DNA from: Anaerosporobacter faecicola
GTDB lineage: Bacteria; Bacillota; Clostridia; Lachnospirales; Lachnospiraceae
Direction: 5' to 3'
Assembly (NCBI RefSeq): GCF_012070565.1
Contig: NZ_JAAQRO010000052.1
Span: 1 to 64,000 of the forward strand
Length of the DNA: 64,000 nt
Below are positions 1 to 8,706 of the stretch, piece after piece. The notes under the pieces were generated by a model. It searched no databases. It saw only the letters and a list, made by a program, of their open reading frames with translations, and had not been told where the DNA came from. A program made the position numbers and the translations under genes. Position 1 is the first letter of the stretch, and each line of letters begins with the position of its first letter.

Positions 1-114
1 GCAGTTCTTTTTCGTGCTGTCAAGGGTGGCGGCAAGCTACCACAACCTATAATATCTGCAATTTTCAAGGTTCATCTGAGCCTTTTTTCTTTGCTCATTT
101 TTTTCATAAATCAT

Positions 115-142
115 TTGACACTATCTATTGTACTCATATGAT
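115..142 (+). promoter_or_regulatory. Sigma-A type promoter without a downstream plus-strand gene
   Basis: TTGACA at 115-120 and TATGAT at 137-142 are separated by 16 bases. No plus-strand ORF follows before 1732. The first transcribed structure would be copy A of the dispersed hairpin element at 308-398, so the promoter may drive a small RNA. Seen: the two hexamers and spacing. Inferred: activity. Confidence 0.5.
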
Positions 143-307
143 ACAAGGTTAACAATCATGTATTACTTGCTTGTAAAAAACTTGCCAATGCCTCATAAAA
201 CATGTGTTCCAAATACTTTACCCCTTACATCATAATATGATGATACTCTATTTTCTGTCTACAAACAATAGAATATCTTATGTTTTGTGCTTCTTAAAAT
301 AGAAAAA

Positions 308-398
308 AGTCAGCTTTAGCTGACATCTACCTTATGTGCGAGTGTGCATTCCCAGGAGGAGTTATTTAATAGTAAAGTTGGAGGACTTTCTTATTAAA
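308..398 (+). repeat. Dispersed three-hairpin element, copy A
   Basis: One of three related copies in the window. Hairpin 1 is GTCAGC-TTTA-GCTGAC (309-324), followed by ATCTACCTT. Hairpin 2 is ATGTGC-GAGT-GTGCAT (334-349), followed by TCCCAGG. Hairpin 3 pairs TTTAATAGTAAAGT with ACTTTCTTATTAAA (365-398). Hairpins 2 and 3 use G-U pairs that exist only if the plus strand is the RNA. The copy abuts the U-tract side of the minus-strand terminator at 400-441. Confidence 0.75.
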
Positions 399-399
399 G

Positions 400-441
400 A
401 AAAAAGAATGCTACAAAACGATTTACGCTCTATAGCATTCT
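400..441 (-). terminator. Rho-independent terminator of the BIG2 gene
   Basis: On the minus strand, AGAATGCTA pairs with TAGCATTCT (arms 433-441 and 405-413) and is followed by a run of U. It lies just downstream of the BIG2-domain gene ending at 488. Confidence 0.75.
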
Positions 442-487
442 AACATCTTTCATTACAGAACTATGTAATTTCTTCTCTATTGCACTA

Positions 488-1288
488 CTATTTCTTCAAC
501 GCAACTGTTTTTAAAATGGATTCAAATGTATCAGTTAATACTAATTTGGCATCAGGATTTGTAATAATATGTGAGATTTCCACGTAATTTTCTTCTGTAT
601 AGAATTCATAGCATACCAATGACATTGTTAATTTTGATTCCGCATCAGTAGCTGTATAGGAAATCTTATATCCTTTTCCTAATTGTGCATTCACTTCTAC
701 CATTTTAAAATCAGTAACACCTTCCGTCGATTTTACGCCTTCCATTTGGCTCTTTAATGATTTTTCCCAGTCTTCATAAGAGATTTCCATTCCAGTATAA
801 TCCCCATTAACAACGGTTACACCTTCGTCTTCATTGTTTCCCATTGAGATTGAAATCATCGTAATTGGTTCTTGCGTAGTAATTTTTGTTGTTATGTTTG
901 ATGGAGCTGTAAATGTAACATTACCAACTGAATATTCTTTATTCTTCACTTCTTTTTTCGTAACCGTTACTTTACAAGTAAACTTCTTGCCACTAACTTT
1001 TGCTGTAATTGTTGCTTTTCCAACTGCTTTTGCTGTTACTTTCCCATTTTTATTAACTGTTGCTACCGATTTTTTACTAGAAGACCAAGTAACTTTCTTC
1101 TTGTTTGCGCCAGTCACTTTTAATGTTACTGCTTTACCTACTTCTAATGAAACTTTTGTCTTATTTAATTTTAATGTAGCAGCGTTTGCAACGGTCGTAG
1201 TACTTGTTGCAGGAAATGTTACTGGTGTTGTTAAGCCTAACGCCAATACCAATCCGAATGTCATGATCTTTGTTCCTAATTTTCTCAT
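488..1288 (-). CDS. Secreted BIG2 (bacterial Ig-like) domain protein
   Basis: A 266-residue exported protein of unknown specific role. A Sec signal peptide is visible (charged MRK start, hydrophobic core to about residue 28, small residues before ATLKLNK at about 36-38). Residues ~38-112 form one BIG2 domain with the usual pattern: values for K/S-x-x-L, VTWSSS, VATVNKNGKVTAKAVG, and ATITA. The C-terminal ~140 residues show no family I recognise; they alternate beta-strand-like segments and could be a substrate- or wall-binding domain. The start is supported by GAGGAG upstream. A second BIG2-type secreted protein lies at 39319-40572, and both are followed by the same dispersed hairpin element. 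Confidence 0.8.
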   Translation of the reverse strand: MRKLGTKIMTFGLVLALGLTTPVTFPATSTTTVANAATLKLNKTKVSLEVGKAVTLKVTGANKKKVTWSSSKKSVATVNKNGKVTAKAVGKATITAKVSGKKFTCKVTVTKKEVKNKEYSVGNVTFTAPSNITTKITTQEPITMISISMGNNEDEGVTVVNGDYTGMEISYEDWEKSLKSQMEGVKSTEGVTDFKMVEVNAQLGKGYKISYTATDAESKLTMSLVCYEFYTEENYVEISHIITNPDAKLVLTDTFESILKTVALKK

Positions 1289-1731
1289 TAAAACTCCTCA
1301 CCTTTCTTTTATTCCCTATGGAACTAACGATTTGTTATACACCGTGTTCTATATATTGCAATTATACAATTCTTGTTTCAATAATACTATTTATTTTTTA
1401 TTAACATTTCATTAGAAAATCATAATATTTCATAGTATTACTTTATTTCCCTTGTATTATCCTATAGATTCCTTCCAATAGCTATATCTAAACAGGATTC
1501 CCACTCAGCTTTCAAAATTAAAAACTCTTGTACAAGGCTTTTCATAAGCATTGTTTTCCAACATAGTCTTTTCATTATACTATTTTATGTTATAATATGA
1601 TACAAGGGCCAAAAATCATGTGTTTACAGCTGCCCTTTGCATTACATACATCGTTCCCTTATGACATCTAGGGAATATTTACAATGGTTTTGAATAGGTT
1701 TTATAGAATACATATTACAGGGGGTTAGATA
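1289..1731. promoter_or_regulatory. Divergent promoter region of BIG2 gene and cysteine synthase gene
   Basis: An extended -10 promoter (TGTTATAAT, 1588-1596) faces the cysteine synthase gene. The predicted transcript would begin near ATACAAGGG and carry a leader of about 130 bases with two weak stem-loops (AAGGGC/GCCCTT and TTCCCT/AGGGAA). On the other strand ATAATACAAGGG (near 1450-1461) could be the promoter of the BIG2 gene. I see no T-box, SAM or cysteine riboswitch signature. Confidence 0.45.
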
Positions 1732-2658
1732 ATGATCTATCACGATATACTTGAGGCTATGGGCAATACTCCTCTTATTCAACTCAACCATCTGGTTGAT
1801 GAAAACAGTGCCCGCGTACTAGTAAAATTCGAAGGCTTGAATGTAGGTGGTTCCATTAAGACAAGAACTGCATATAATATGGTTGTAGCAGCTGAAAAAG
1901 AAGGTAAACTAAACAAAAATAGTATTATAGTAGAACCGACTAGTGGTAACCAAGGAATTGGTCTTGCTTTAATTGGTGCAGTAAAAGGCTACAAAACAAA
2001 AATTGTAATGCCTGATTCGGTAAGTCACGAACGAAGAAAGTTAATTGCACACTACGGCGCTGAAGTAATACTTGTACATGATGCAGGTAATATTGGTGAA
2101 TGTATCGACCAATGTTTGCAATTGGCCTTAAACATGGCAGATGAAGATCCAAACGTATTCGTTCCACAACAGTTTGCAAATATGGCAAATCCAATGATCC
2201 ATCGAATCCAGACTGCACAAGAGATTCTCCAACAGATCGATACCACCATTGACGGCTTTTGTTCTGGTATCGGAACAGGCGGTACAATAACAGGAATCGG
2301 TGAAGTATTGAAAGAGCATAATCCGAATATCACCATATGGGCTGTTGAACCAGAAAATGCTGCAATATTATCTGGTGGTAGTATTGGAACCCATCTGCAG
2401 ATGGGTATTGGCGATGGTATCATTCCTCCTGTATTGAATCAGAATATTTATGAAGATATTGCTATCATTACTGATACAGAAGCCTTAGAAACTGCCAAAG
2501 ATCTTGCTCGCCAAGAAGGAATTATGTGCGGTATTTCCAGTGGAACAAATGTCGCTGCTGCTTTGAAACTCGCTAAGAAACTTGGCAAAGGGAAAACCGT
2601 CGTTACCGTTCTTCCAGATACAGCTGAGCGATATTTTAGCACTCCTTTATTTGATTAA
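1732..2658 (+). CDS. cysK: PLP-dependent cysteine synthase family protein
   Basis: A 308-residue fold-type II PLP enzyme, close in length to CysK, which makes L-cysteine from O-acetylserine and sulfide. Visible: the PLP lysine in GGSIKTR (K43), the substrate loop PTSGNQG (usually PTSGNTG), and the phosphate-binding GTGGT near residue 183. Two motif positions differ from housekeeping CysK (SIKTR for S[IV]KDR, and Q in the substrate loop), so the acceptor substrate may not be simple O-acetylserine and sulfide. It stands alone, with a GGGGG ribosome binding site just before ATG, and no cysE is adjacent. Cysteine synthase is the best name; a related beta-replacing enzyme is the alternative. Confidence 0.75.
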   Translation: MIYHDILEAMGNTPLIQLNHLVDENSARVLVKFEGLNVGGSIKTRTAYNMVVAAEKEGKLNKNSIIVEPTSGNQGIGLALIGAVKGYKTKIVMPDSVSHERRKLIAHYGAEVILVHDAGNIGECIDQCLQLALNMADEDPNVFVPQQFANMANPMIHRIQTAQEILQQIDTTIDGFCSGIGTGGTITGIGEVLKEHNPNITIWAVEPENAAILSGGSIGTHLQMGIGDGIIPPVLNQNIYEDIAIITDTEALETAKDLARQEGIMCGISSGTNVAAALKLAKKLGKGKTVVTVLPDTAERYFSTPLFD

Positions 2659-2785
2659 TATTTCCAGACATGTTTAGATTTTGCTAAAAAACATAGCGTT
2701 TTGTTCCATTTTGTAATCAAACTTGATAGGATGGGTATGTAGGACATTGTGTTACTGTTCATTACATAAATTAGGAGGAATCAAG

Positions 2786-2929
2786 ATGGATCTGGCACTT
2801 ACGCTTATGGCTATCATTGGCGGTACAGTTGGTATTGTATCAACAATCTACTGTACAATCAGTTTACCTGCAGTTATCATATGGAAATTCTATCGTAAAG
2901 TAAAGTACAACATTTCTATATTTGATTAA
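2786..2929 (+). CDS. Small single-helix membrane protein
   Basis: A 47-codon ORF. The start at 2786 is chosen over the upstream in-frame ATG (2723) because TTAGGAGGAATCAAG precedes it directly. The product is almost entirely one hydrophobic helix (about residues 4-32), followed by a basic tail WKFYRKVKYN, so the C-terminus is probably cytoplasmic. A strong terminator follows. It lies between the cysteine synthase and catalase genes. I do not recognise a family. Confidence 0.55.
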   Translation: MDLALTLMAIIGGTVGIVSTIYCTISLPAVIIWKFYRKVKYNISIFD

Positions 2930-2960
2930 TAAACACATCATCATCGACTGCTGTGCTAAA

Positions 2961-3019
2961 AAGCTGCCTATATAACACCCTCTATTCATTATAGAGCATG
3001 TTATATAGGCAGCTTTTTC
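2961..3019 (+). terminator. Strong rho-independent terminator
   Basis: GCTGCCTATATAACA (2963-2977) pairs perfectly with TGTTATATAGGCAGC (2999-3013). An inner CTCTA/TAGAG stem fills the loop, and TTTTT follows. It ends the small membrane protein transcript. Confidence 0.9.
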
Positions 3020-3097
3020 GTTAGTAAAACAATGTGAACCATCTCCTTCCTAATCACATAAACTAATATAGGATTTTATAATGTAAGGAGAACATAT

Positions 3098-4573
3098 ATG
3101 GACAGACGTCAAGAACATGGTAGTTTTGATTATCTAACCGATAGTCTCGGTCGTCCAATACCAAACGACAATAACTCCCTCACTGTAGGAAGCAATGGTC
3201 CAACTTTACTAGAAGACATTACACAAATCGATAAAATTTCCCATTTCGACAGAGAGAGGATTCCAGAACGAGTTGTTCATGCAAAAGGAGCAGGCGCTTT
3301 TGGATATTTTCAAAATTACCGTTGTATGAAAGACTATACCATGGCAGATCTCTTTCAATCACCTAATCAAAAAACAAAAGTATTCGTTCGCTTTTCAACT
3401 GTAATTGGTTCCAAAGGCTCTGCGGATACCGCAAGGGATCCAAGAGGATTTGCAGTAAAATTCTATACCAATCAAGGTATCTATGATATTGTAGGAAATG
3501 ACATTCCTGTGTTCTTTATTCGAGATGCCATTCGTTTTCCTGATGTCATTCATTCCCTTAAACCTTCCCCAGATACCAATATACGTGATCCACAACGATT
3601 CTGGGACTTTATCTCCTTATCACCTGAAGCAACCCATATGATCACCTGGGTTTATTCTGATCGAGGCACAATTAAAGATTACCGTAATGTGGACGGATTT
3701 GGTGTTAATACCTATGTATGGGTAAATCAACAAGGAAAAAGACACCTCATCAAATATCACTGGAAAACACAGCAAGGTATTGAAACGATTGACCGATTTG
3801 AAGCAGAAAAACTTGCAGGTTCTAATCCAGATATTGCAGTAGAAAATCTTTACCAAGCAATTGAATGTGGGAACTATCCACGTTGGGAACTATGTATCCA
3901 AATCATGGATCCAGACAATGTTGAATGCTTGGATTTTGACCCATTAGATGACACCAAAACATGGCCTGAAGATGTATTCCCATTAATTCCAATCGGCATG
4001 ATGACACTTAATGAAAATCCAAGTAACTTCTTTGCACAAGTGGAACAATCCGCTTTCTGTCCTGCAAATTTAGTCCCTGGTGTTGAACTCTCTGCTGATA
4101 AGATGTTACAAGGACGTTCTTTCTCTTACCATGATACACAACGATATCGATTAGGCACCAATTTTTCTCAATTACCAATCAATCGCTCCATCAGTCCCGT
4201 AGACAATAATCAAAGAGATGGTGAGGGGACCTATCTCTTTAACCCAGAACCTATCAATTATTCACCAAATAGTCTGAATAACAACAAACCACTCCCTTAT
4301 CCAATTCCTGTTCCAGCTCCAAAAGAAGTTTGTGGTTTTGTCGTTCGAATTCCAATTGAAAATGCAAATGATTTTAAGCAGGCTGGGGAACATTACGACA
4401 CATTTAATGAAACGGAAAAGAATCATCTCGTAGATAATATTGCCGTTGAATTGTATAAATGCAGAGATGATATTGTAAACCGTGTACTCAACTACTTCAT
4501 GAATGCCTCGAAAGATTTTGGTTATCGAGTGCTTACCGCAGTAAAAGAATACCGTCAAAAGGACAACTGTTGA
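3098..4573 (+). CDS. katA: Monofunctional heme catalase
   Basis: A 491-residue small-subunit heme catalase that disproportionates hydrogen peroxide. The distal His lies in RVVHAKGAGAFG (H61), the catalytic Asn in VGNDIPVFF (N134) and the proximal heme Tyr in FSYHDTQRYRLG (Y344). Length matches clade 3 enzymes and the protein has no signal peptide. AAGGAG precedes the ATG and a strong terminator follows, so it is monocistronic. If the host is a strict anaerobe as the rest of the window suggests, this is an oxygen-defence gene, and heme would have to be made or taken up; no heme gene is visible here. Confidence 0.95.
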   Translation: MDRRQEHGSFDYLTDSLGRPIPNDNNSLTVGSNGPTLLEDITQIDKISHFDRERIPERVVHAKGAGAFGYFQNYRCMKDYTMADLFQSPNQKTKVFVRFSTVIGSKGSADTARDPRGFAVKFYTNQGIYDIVGNDIPVFFIRDAIRFPDVIHSLKPSPDTNIRDPQRFWDFISLSPEATHMITWVYSDRGTIKDYRNVDGFGVNTYVWVNQQGKRHLIKYHWKTQQGIETIDRFEAEKLAGSNPDIAVENLYQAIECGNYPRWELCIQIMDPDNVECLDFDPLDDTKTWPEDVFPLIPIGMMTLNENPSNFFAQVEQSAFCPANLVPGVELSADKMLQGRSFSYHDTQRYRLGTNFSQLPINRSISPVDNNQRDGEGTYLFNPEPINYSPNSLNNNKPLPYPIPVPAPKEVCGFVVRIPIENANDFKQAGEHYDTFNETEKNHLVDNIAVELYKCRDDIVNRVLNYFMNASKDFGYRVLTAVKEYRQKDNC

Positions 4574-4593
4574 TACACTGCTATAGGCAGTTC

Positions 4594-4637
4594 TAATACA
4601 TAAGGCTCTTATACATAGAGCCTTATGTATTACTTTT
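4594..4637 (+). terminator. Catalase gene terminator
   Basis: A 16-bp perfect stem (TAATACATAAGGCTCT with its complement, 4594-4609 and 4617-4632), then CTTTTT. It is directional for the plus strand. Confidence 0.9.
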
Positions 4638-4696
4638 TAAATTTAGTTTTTGATTTTTTAACTTTTAATTTTTTATCTTTTTTTCTAACTGTTATT

Positions 4697-7690
4697 TTAC
4701 GTAATTGAAAGAATATATTCCCCTACAAAGCTGCTTGACTCCAGATATTCCTGAATAGTATTACAGGCATTTGCATATTCTTCCTGGTCACTATTTTTTC
4801 GTTTTTGGAAGTTTTCCAATCCCTCTACAAATAGTAGATGATTACAGGAAGTGTTGTATCTACCTTGCGATTTCCGCAACGCTACGCAGCGAAATAGATA
4901 CAACAATACAAAAAAGCATCGGTCCTCCTTATTCACCAACTCCTCTAACGACAAACAACAATTTTGATCGAATAGCCCTGCAAAATTCATATTATGTTCG
5001 GCATTCAGCAATGCTCCCTTTCTACCAATCGTCCAATCCTGTAATGTATCTTTTACTTTCGTTAAGCATTTCAATTGTAATTCCTTATCTGTTATGTCTA
5101 CCCTAATTTCTTCCTCTACACGGTTTAGCACATCATATATTGTTGGAAAAGCTTTTACTTCTTTGGTATATGCTTGGTTCTTGAATTTCTCATTCGTGCT
5201 GGAATTCAGATTCCAGCCAAATGCCACATAGGAATCCCGTATTCCTTTTTTTAGATAAGCAAGAACTGTTGAATCAAAACCATAGCTAAAACGAAGAATC
5301 GCAGCCAGTAAATCAATATGCGTTGATAATAACTCCTCTGGAAATAGTTCAAAGGGATTCATACGCAACATATGTCCAGCACAACGCAACACATCATACC
5401 GTTCCACCTTCTGATTATCCCCAAATGCTTTGCTGTATCTTCCCGTATGATATTCGATCATCATAAATGGTTTCTGATATTGCTCGACCAATCGCTTCAT
5501 CCGTTTTCTATTTTCTTCATATGGATCATGATCCTCAAAGTAATCCTTCTTCGTAATTCCTCCCTGTTCTTGATAATCGATACACGCGTTACGTTCCATG
5601 ATCTGTAACGTATTTTTTTCTTTTTTACTGCCATATGTAGTTATAGCTGCTGTACTCTTTAATGGAAGCGTCATATAATAACGTAGTTCTTTACTAGAAA
5701 CCCAATTACCACCACTGATCCAATTGGAACTGTATATTTGCGAATAGGCACTTCTAGCAAGACACTCCTGCATCGGGATGGAAACCATATATCCATTTTC
5801 GGAATAACAATACTTCGGTATTTGGAAATTCAGGTAGGAACAATACACATTGGAACATGGAATCATAGGAATAGAACGCATGGGTACTTTACTCACGGTA
5901 GTATATTCATTCATTCCATTCCAAGCAGCAATCACTTTCTCTCTTGTTAACTGGTCCTTCCCATATATTACTGTACTGAACACATATAGTCCTCGATTTT
6001 CCCCATATAATAAACGTTTTTCCAATACATCTACAACATAGGAAAACCACGCATTTGCAACTTGATTCTCGTATTTTTCTGTGATACTACATATATCAGT
6101 TTTGCTGTCTCGTTTGCTTCCGAATAATCGATTCGTTTTGGAGCAAGAGTTTAATTTTGCTTGAGAGCGTGAATCCTGTCGACTTATATTTGCTAAAGAA
6201 AAACGATCTACTTGATTCAGAAAGATATCTTCTGGTTGAGAATCATCCCTTTCTTCCTGACTTGAATTCACCTGTTCTTCCATACTCATTGTATTGGGAC
6301 TCGTCTGTTGTTCATATCCAAGATAATTGAACAATGTATTACCTATTGGATCCTCAGCCTGGTCAGTTTTACTAGATTGTAGTCGATCTATTCGGTTATT
6401 ATGTTGTATCATTTGCTGTGTATTGTGCTCTATATTCTGCCCCGTACTCTGCTCTGTACGCTGTTCTATATGCTGTTCTATACTCTGCTCCAAACGCTGT
6501 TCTGTATTCTGCTCTATATGCTGCTCTGTATTCTGTTGCTGTGTATTTTGTTGTGTACGATATTGTACATTTGGTAGCTTACTCTGCTCATTATTTCGAT
6601 TCGTTCTTCTCTTTCTTCCTTGTATATTCCAAAATGGAAATCCCACCCCCTGCCTTCTTGGCATATACTGTTGTTCCTGCTGTGGAATTTCCTTTGTTGT
6701 AACAATCAGATTATTCAGTATTGGCGGAGAAACGGTGGTATCATTCTCCACTGCTTCTCGCGTTCTGGTTATTCCCTGTTCTGGTAGACGTTTGGCCTCA
6801 TTCCGATTCTCTAGCTGTGTTAACAATTCATTGATCAGTTCAATGGAATCGTCATAATCAATCCCATTAGAGAAAAAAATCTCTTCTATCTGGCGTAACG
6901 TTCCATTATCCAAATGCAATGGTATGGACGTGTTGGCAGAATATAATTGAAATTGTAATTGTGAAGATACCGTATTCGTCTTACTTTTCGATGATGCCCT
7001 ACTTTGCTCAACAGAACTACTTGCTTCATTTACATTGCTCTTTTGATTTACTTTTGTATACCCTAGTAAAGGTGCAAGATAATCTAATAACTCTTGTTGT
7101 CTCCATGTAATCTGCATGATCTGTTCTTCAAGCAACGGTTTTGCCAATACCATAACTACAAATTCTTCTTTCTCCATTACCGACGTAAACCGATCCATTC
7201 CAAGAGAAGATATCGTCCCCGTGATCACACCAGGTACCCCTTCTAAAACAGCTGCTTTTTCTTGTTTGCTAATTCTATTTTGCAGTTCCTCTTTTTCTTC
7301 CTTAGACAATGCAACGATCGTCGAATTAGGAAAGTTCGTAGTAAAACTAGCATACAGCGTTTCTTCCCCTTCTTGAAGACCTTTTATTTTGCTCATCTGT
7401 TCCCCATTTGTTTCACCATAAGGTGCAACTCCATAGTAATATCGTAAATTATTCCCCGTACCTTGAATAACATAAACCAACGTTACCTTCTGTTCTTTCA
7501 TTGCATCTAATACATTTTCAATTGCATAGAGATTGGTTTGAATAGAATCATAAGATTGGTTTGTAACTTCAAAAAGGCACAAATCACAAAGATCAATCTC
7601 TGAATTAGCGGTACTTTTTAGCTTTTTATTCGACGCAAGATACATTGCTGATTTTTGTTGTATCTGTTCAAATGAACTACAAGAGTGCAT
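4697..7690 (-). CDS. HerA/FtsK-like ATPase-related protein lacking Walker A
   Basis: A 997-residue cytoplasmic protein. N-terminal ~1-300 includes QGTGNNLRYYYGVA, typical of large bacterial HerA-like ATP-binding proteins. Residues ~376-430 are a Gln/Glu-rich tetrapeptide repeat. Residues ~740-990 resemble the HerA-type motor core: KPFMMIEYHTGRYSKAF corresponds to the usual PFLVIEPAKTEYR, MNPFELFPEELLSTHIDLL to the NPFEFP...THIDLL segment, and HLLFVEGLENF to Walker B (usually HLLxIEEAH). The Walker A that should precede residue 740 is absent (only EQGGITKKDYF is there), Walker B has E then G, and the protein stops soon after Walker B. I infer a non-hydrolysing scaffold. It is divergent from the two genes at 7857-9297. 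Start supported by AAAAGGAGAAGAGG. Confidence 0.6.
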   Translation of the reverse strand: MHSCSSFEQIQQKSAMYLASNKKLKSTANSEIDLCDLCLFEVTNQSYDSIQTNLYAIENVLDAMKEQKVTLVYVIQGTGNNLRYYYGVAPYGETNGEQMSKIKGLQEGEETLYASFTTNFPNSTIVALSKEEKEELQNRISKQEKAAVLEGVPGVITGTISSLGMDRFTSVMEKEEFVVMVLAKPLLEEQIMQITWRQQELLDYLAPLLGYTKVNQKSNVNEASSSVEQSRASSKSKTNTVSSQLQFQLYSANTSIPLHLDNGTLRQIEEIFFSNGIDYDDSIELINELLTQLENRNEAKRLPEQGITRTREAVENDTTVSPPILNNLIVTTKEIPQQEQQYMPRRQGVGFPFWNIQGRKRRTNRNNEQSKLPNVQYRTQQNTQQQNTEQHIEQNTEQRLEQSIEQHIEQRTEQSTGQNIEHNTQQMIQHNNRIDRLQSSKTDQAEDPIGNTLFNYLGYEQQTSPNTMSMEEQVNSSQEERDDSQPEDIFLNQVDRFSLANISRQDSRSQAKLNSCSKTNRLFGSKRDSKTDICSITEKYENQVANAWFSYVVDVLEKRLLYGENRGLYVFSTVIYGKDQLTREKVIAAWNGMNEYTTVSKVPMRSIPMIPCSNVYCSYLNFQIPKYCYSENGYMVSIPMQECLARSAYSQIYSSNWISGGNWVSSKELRYYMTLPLKSTAAITTYGSKKEKNTLQIMERNACIDYQEQGGITKKDYFEDHDPYEENRKRMKRLVEQYQKPFMMIEYHTGRYSKAFGDNQKVERYDVLRCAGHMLRMNPFELFPEELLSTHIDLLAAILRFSYGFDSTVLAYLKKGIRDSYVAFGWNLNSSTNEKFKNQAYTKEVKAFPTIYDVLNRVEEEIRVDITDKELQLKCLTKVKDTLQDWTIGRKGALLNAEHNMNFAGLFDQNCCLSLEELVNKEDRCFFVLLYLFRCVALRKSQGRYNTSCNHLLFVEGLENFQKRKNSDQEEYANACNTIQEYLESSSFVGEYILSIT
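6412..6564 (-). repeat. 12-base tandem repeat encoding xxEQ tetrapeptides
   Basis: In the reading frame of the HerA-like protein this stretch encodes repeats such as NTEQ, HIEQ, RLEQ, SIEQ and RTEQ (residues ~380-428). The degenerate 12-base unit is visible on the plus strand as variations of CTGCTCTATATG. It probably forms a flexible or coiled linker and could vary in copy number. Confidence 0.75.
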
Positions 7691-7856
7691 AACCTCTTCT
7701 CCTTTTCATTTTTCTGTTCACTGTTACCTGAAAACACCCGTCTCTATAACTATATGAGCGTAGTTTTAAAAATACGTTTTTTTCTTTCCTCTTTATATGG
7801 AATAGAACAACTTCTTCTCCTCATATATTGATAAAAAAGTTATAAAGGGACAATAT

Positions 7857-8684
7857 ATGGACTCACAAATCAATGAACAAAGCGTTGATGATCTGATCAA
7901 TGCTATGTATCAAAACGAAATGGAAACCTTTGATGCAACCTTTGACATTATGAGAAATGAAGTAGTTCCCAGCATTACTACTGCTTTAGAAAGTTTGAAC
8001 CGTGCACTAGAAGAATATCAGAATGCACAGAGCATTCGCCAAAGTCGGCTTAATACCATTCAAGAAAATGCAGACAAGATCAACTTTACCTATTTCTCAC
8101 CACTCTGTAAAAATATACAATACAAGATTAACAAATACTATATGTTCCTAAACGAAGAGATTGAACGACTGTCCCTCTTACTAAATGAAGCCAATACAAG
8201 TAGCCAGAACATGCTTACATTCCAAGGAGTATGGGATAGTTACGAAAAAGAACTATCGCGATGTATACAAGGTGTAAATCCTAACAATAATCCAAATCGG
8301 AATCCGCAAAACATGAACAGAAACTTGAATAACGACAGGAATGAGATGAACCAGAATCAACAAGACATGAACAGAAACTTGAATACTAACAGGAATGAGA
8401 TGAACCAGAATCAACAAGACATGAACAGAAACTTGAATACTAACAGGAATGAGATAAACCAGAATCAACAAGACATGAACAGAAACTTGAATAATGACAG
8501 GAATGAGATGAACCAGAATCAACAAGACATGAACAGGAACTTGAACAATAACAGGAACGAGATGAATCCGAATCAACAAGACATGAACAGAAACCAGCAA
8601 AACAATAACAGAAACGGGGTTCGAAGCACCCCTGGTAATCAACAAAATAACCAATTTCCTAGAAATTTCAGAATGCCTCGCTAA
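7857..8684 (+). CDS. Coiled-coil protein with Asn-rich tandem repeats
   Basis: 275 residues, no signal peptide. Residues 1-140 are strongly helical and charged, probably coiled coil. From about residue 153 five near-identical 18-residue units follow (MNRNLNNDRNEMNQNQQD type), then a sixth partial unit and an Asn/Gln/Arg tail. The composition resembles surface-layer, spore-coat or aggregating proteins, but I do not recognise a family. It is divergent from the HerA-like gene with 166 bases between, and 22 bases ahead of the Cys-rich protein gene, so the two plus genes are likely cotranscribed. Confidence 0.7.
   Translation: MDSQINEQSVDDLINAMYQNEMETFDATFDIMRNEVVPSITTALESLNRALEEYQNAQSIRQSRLNTIQENADKINFTYFSPLCKNIQYKINKYYMFLNEEIERLSLLLNEANTSSQNMLTFQGVWDSYEKELSRCIQGVNPNNNPNRNPQNMNRNLNNDRNEMNQNQQDMNRNLNTNRNEMNQNQQDMNRNLNTNRNEINQNQQDMNRNLNNDRNEMNQNQQDMNRNLNNNRNEMNPNQQDMNRNQQNNNRNGVRSTPGNQQNNQFPRNFRMPR
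8313..8600 (+). repeat. 54-bp tandem repeat inside the Asn-rich protein gene
   Basis: Five full 54-base units start at 8313 and run to 8582, with a partial sixth after that. The unit is in frame, and units differ at only a few bases (for example AACGAC versus ACTAAC), which implies recent duplication or homogenisation and possible length polymorphism. Confidence 0.9.
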
Positions 8685-8706
8685 CAATACCTGAGGAGGT
8701 TGTGCA

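Larger units (their letters stand above)
1..487. other. Left-edge intergenic region
   Basis: No gene could be assigned here. The first ~130 bases carry a short C/G-richer patch and an open frame of about 23 codons on the minus strand that runs off the window; it has no clear start or ribosome binding site and I do not recognise it. The rest holds a plus-strand promoter-like sequence (115-142), copy A of a dispersed three-hairpin element (308-398) and the terminator of the minus-strand BIG2 gene (400-441). Confidence 0.5.

Noticed and set aside
1-140. Coding sequence at the left edge
   Set aside because: Short open frames on both strands, but no start, ribosome binding site or recognised family.
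1603-1731. T-box or SAM riboswitch in the cysteine synthase leader
   Set aside because: No AGGGTGGNACCGCG and no SAM-I core; only two weak stem-loops.
6327-6857. Cys-rich plus-strand ORF opposite the HerA-like gene
   Set aside because: It is the antisense of the Gln/Glu tetrapeptide repeat; no ribosome binding site or homology.
8313-8600. CRISPR array
   Set aside because: Units are contiguous, in frame and without spacers; this is a coding tandem repeat.
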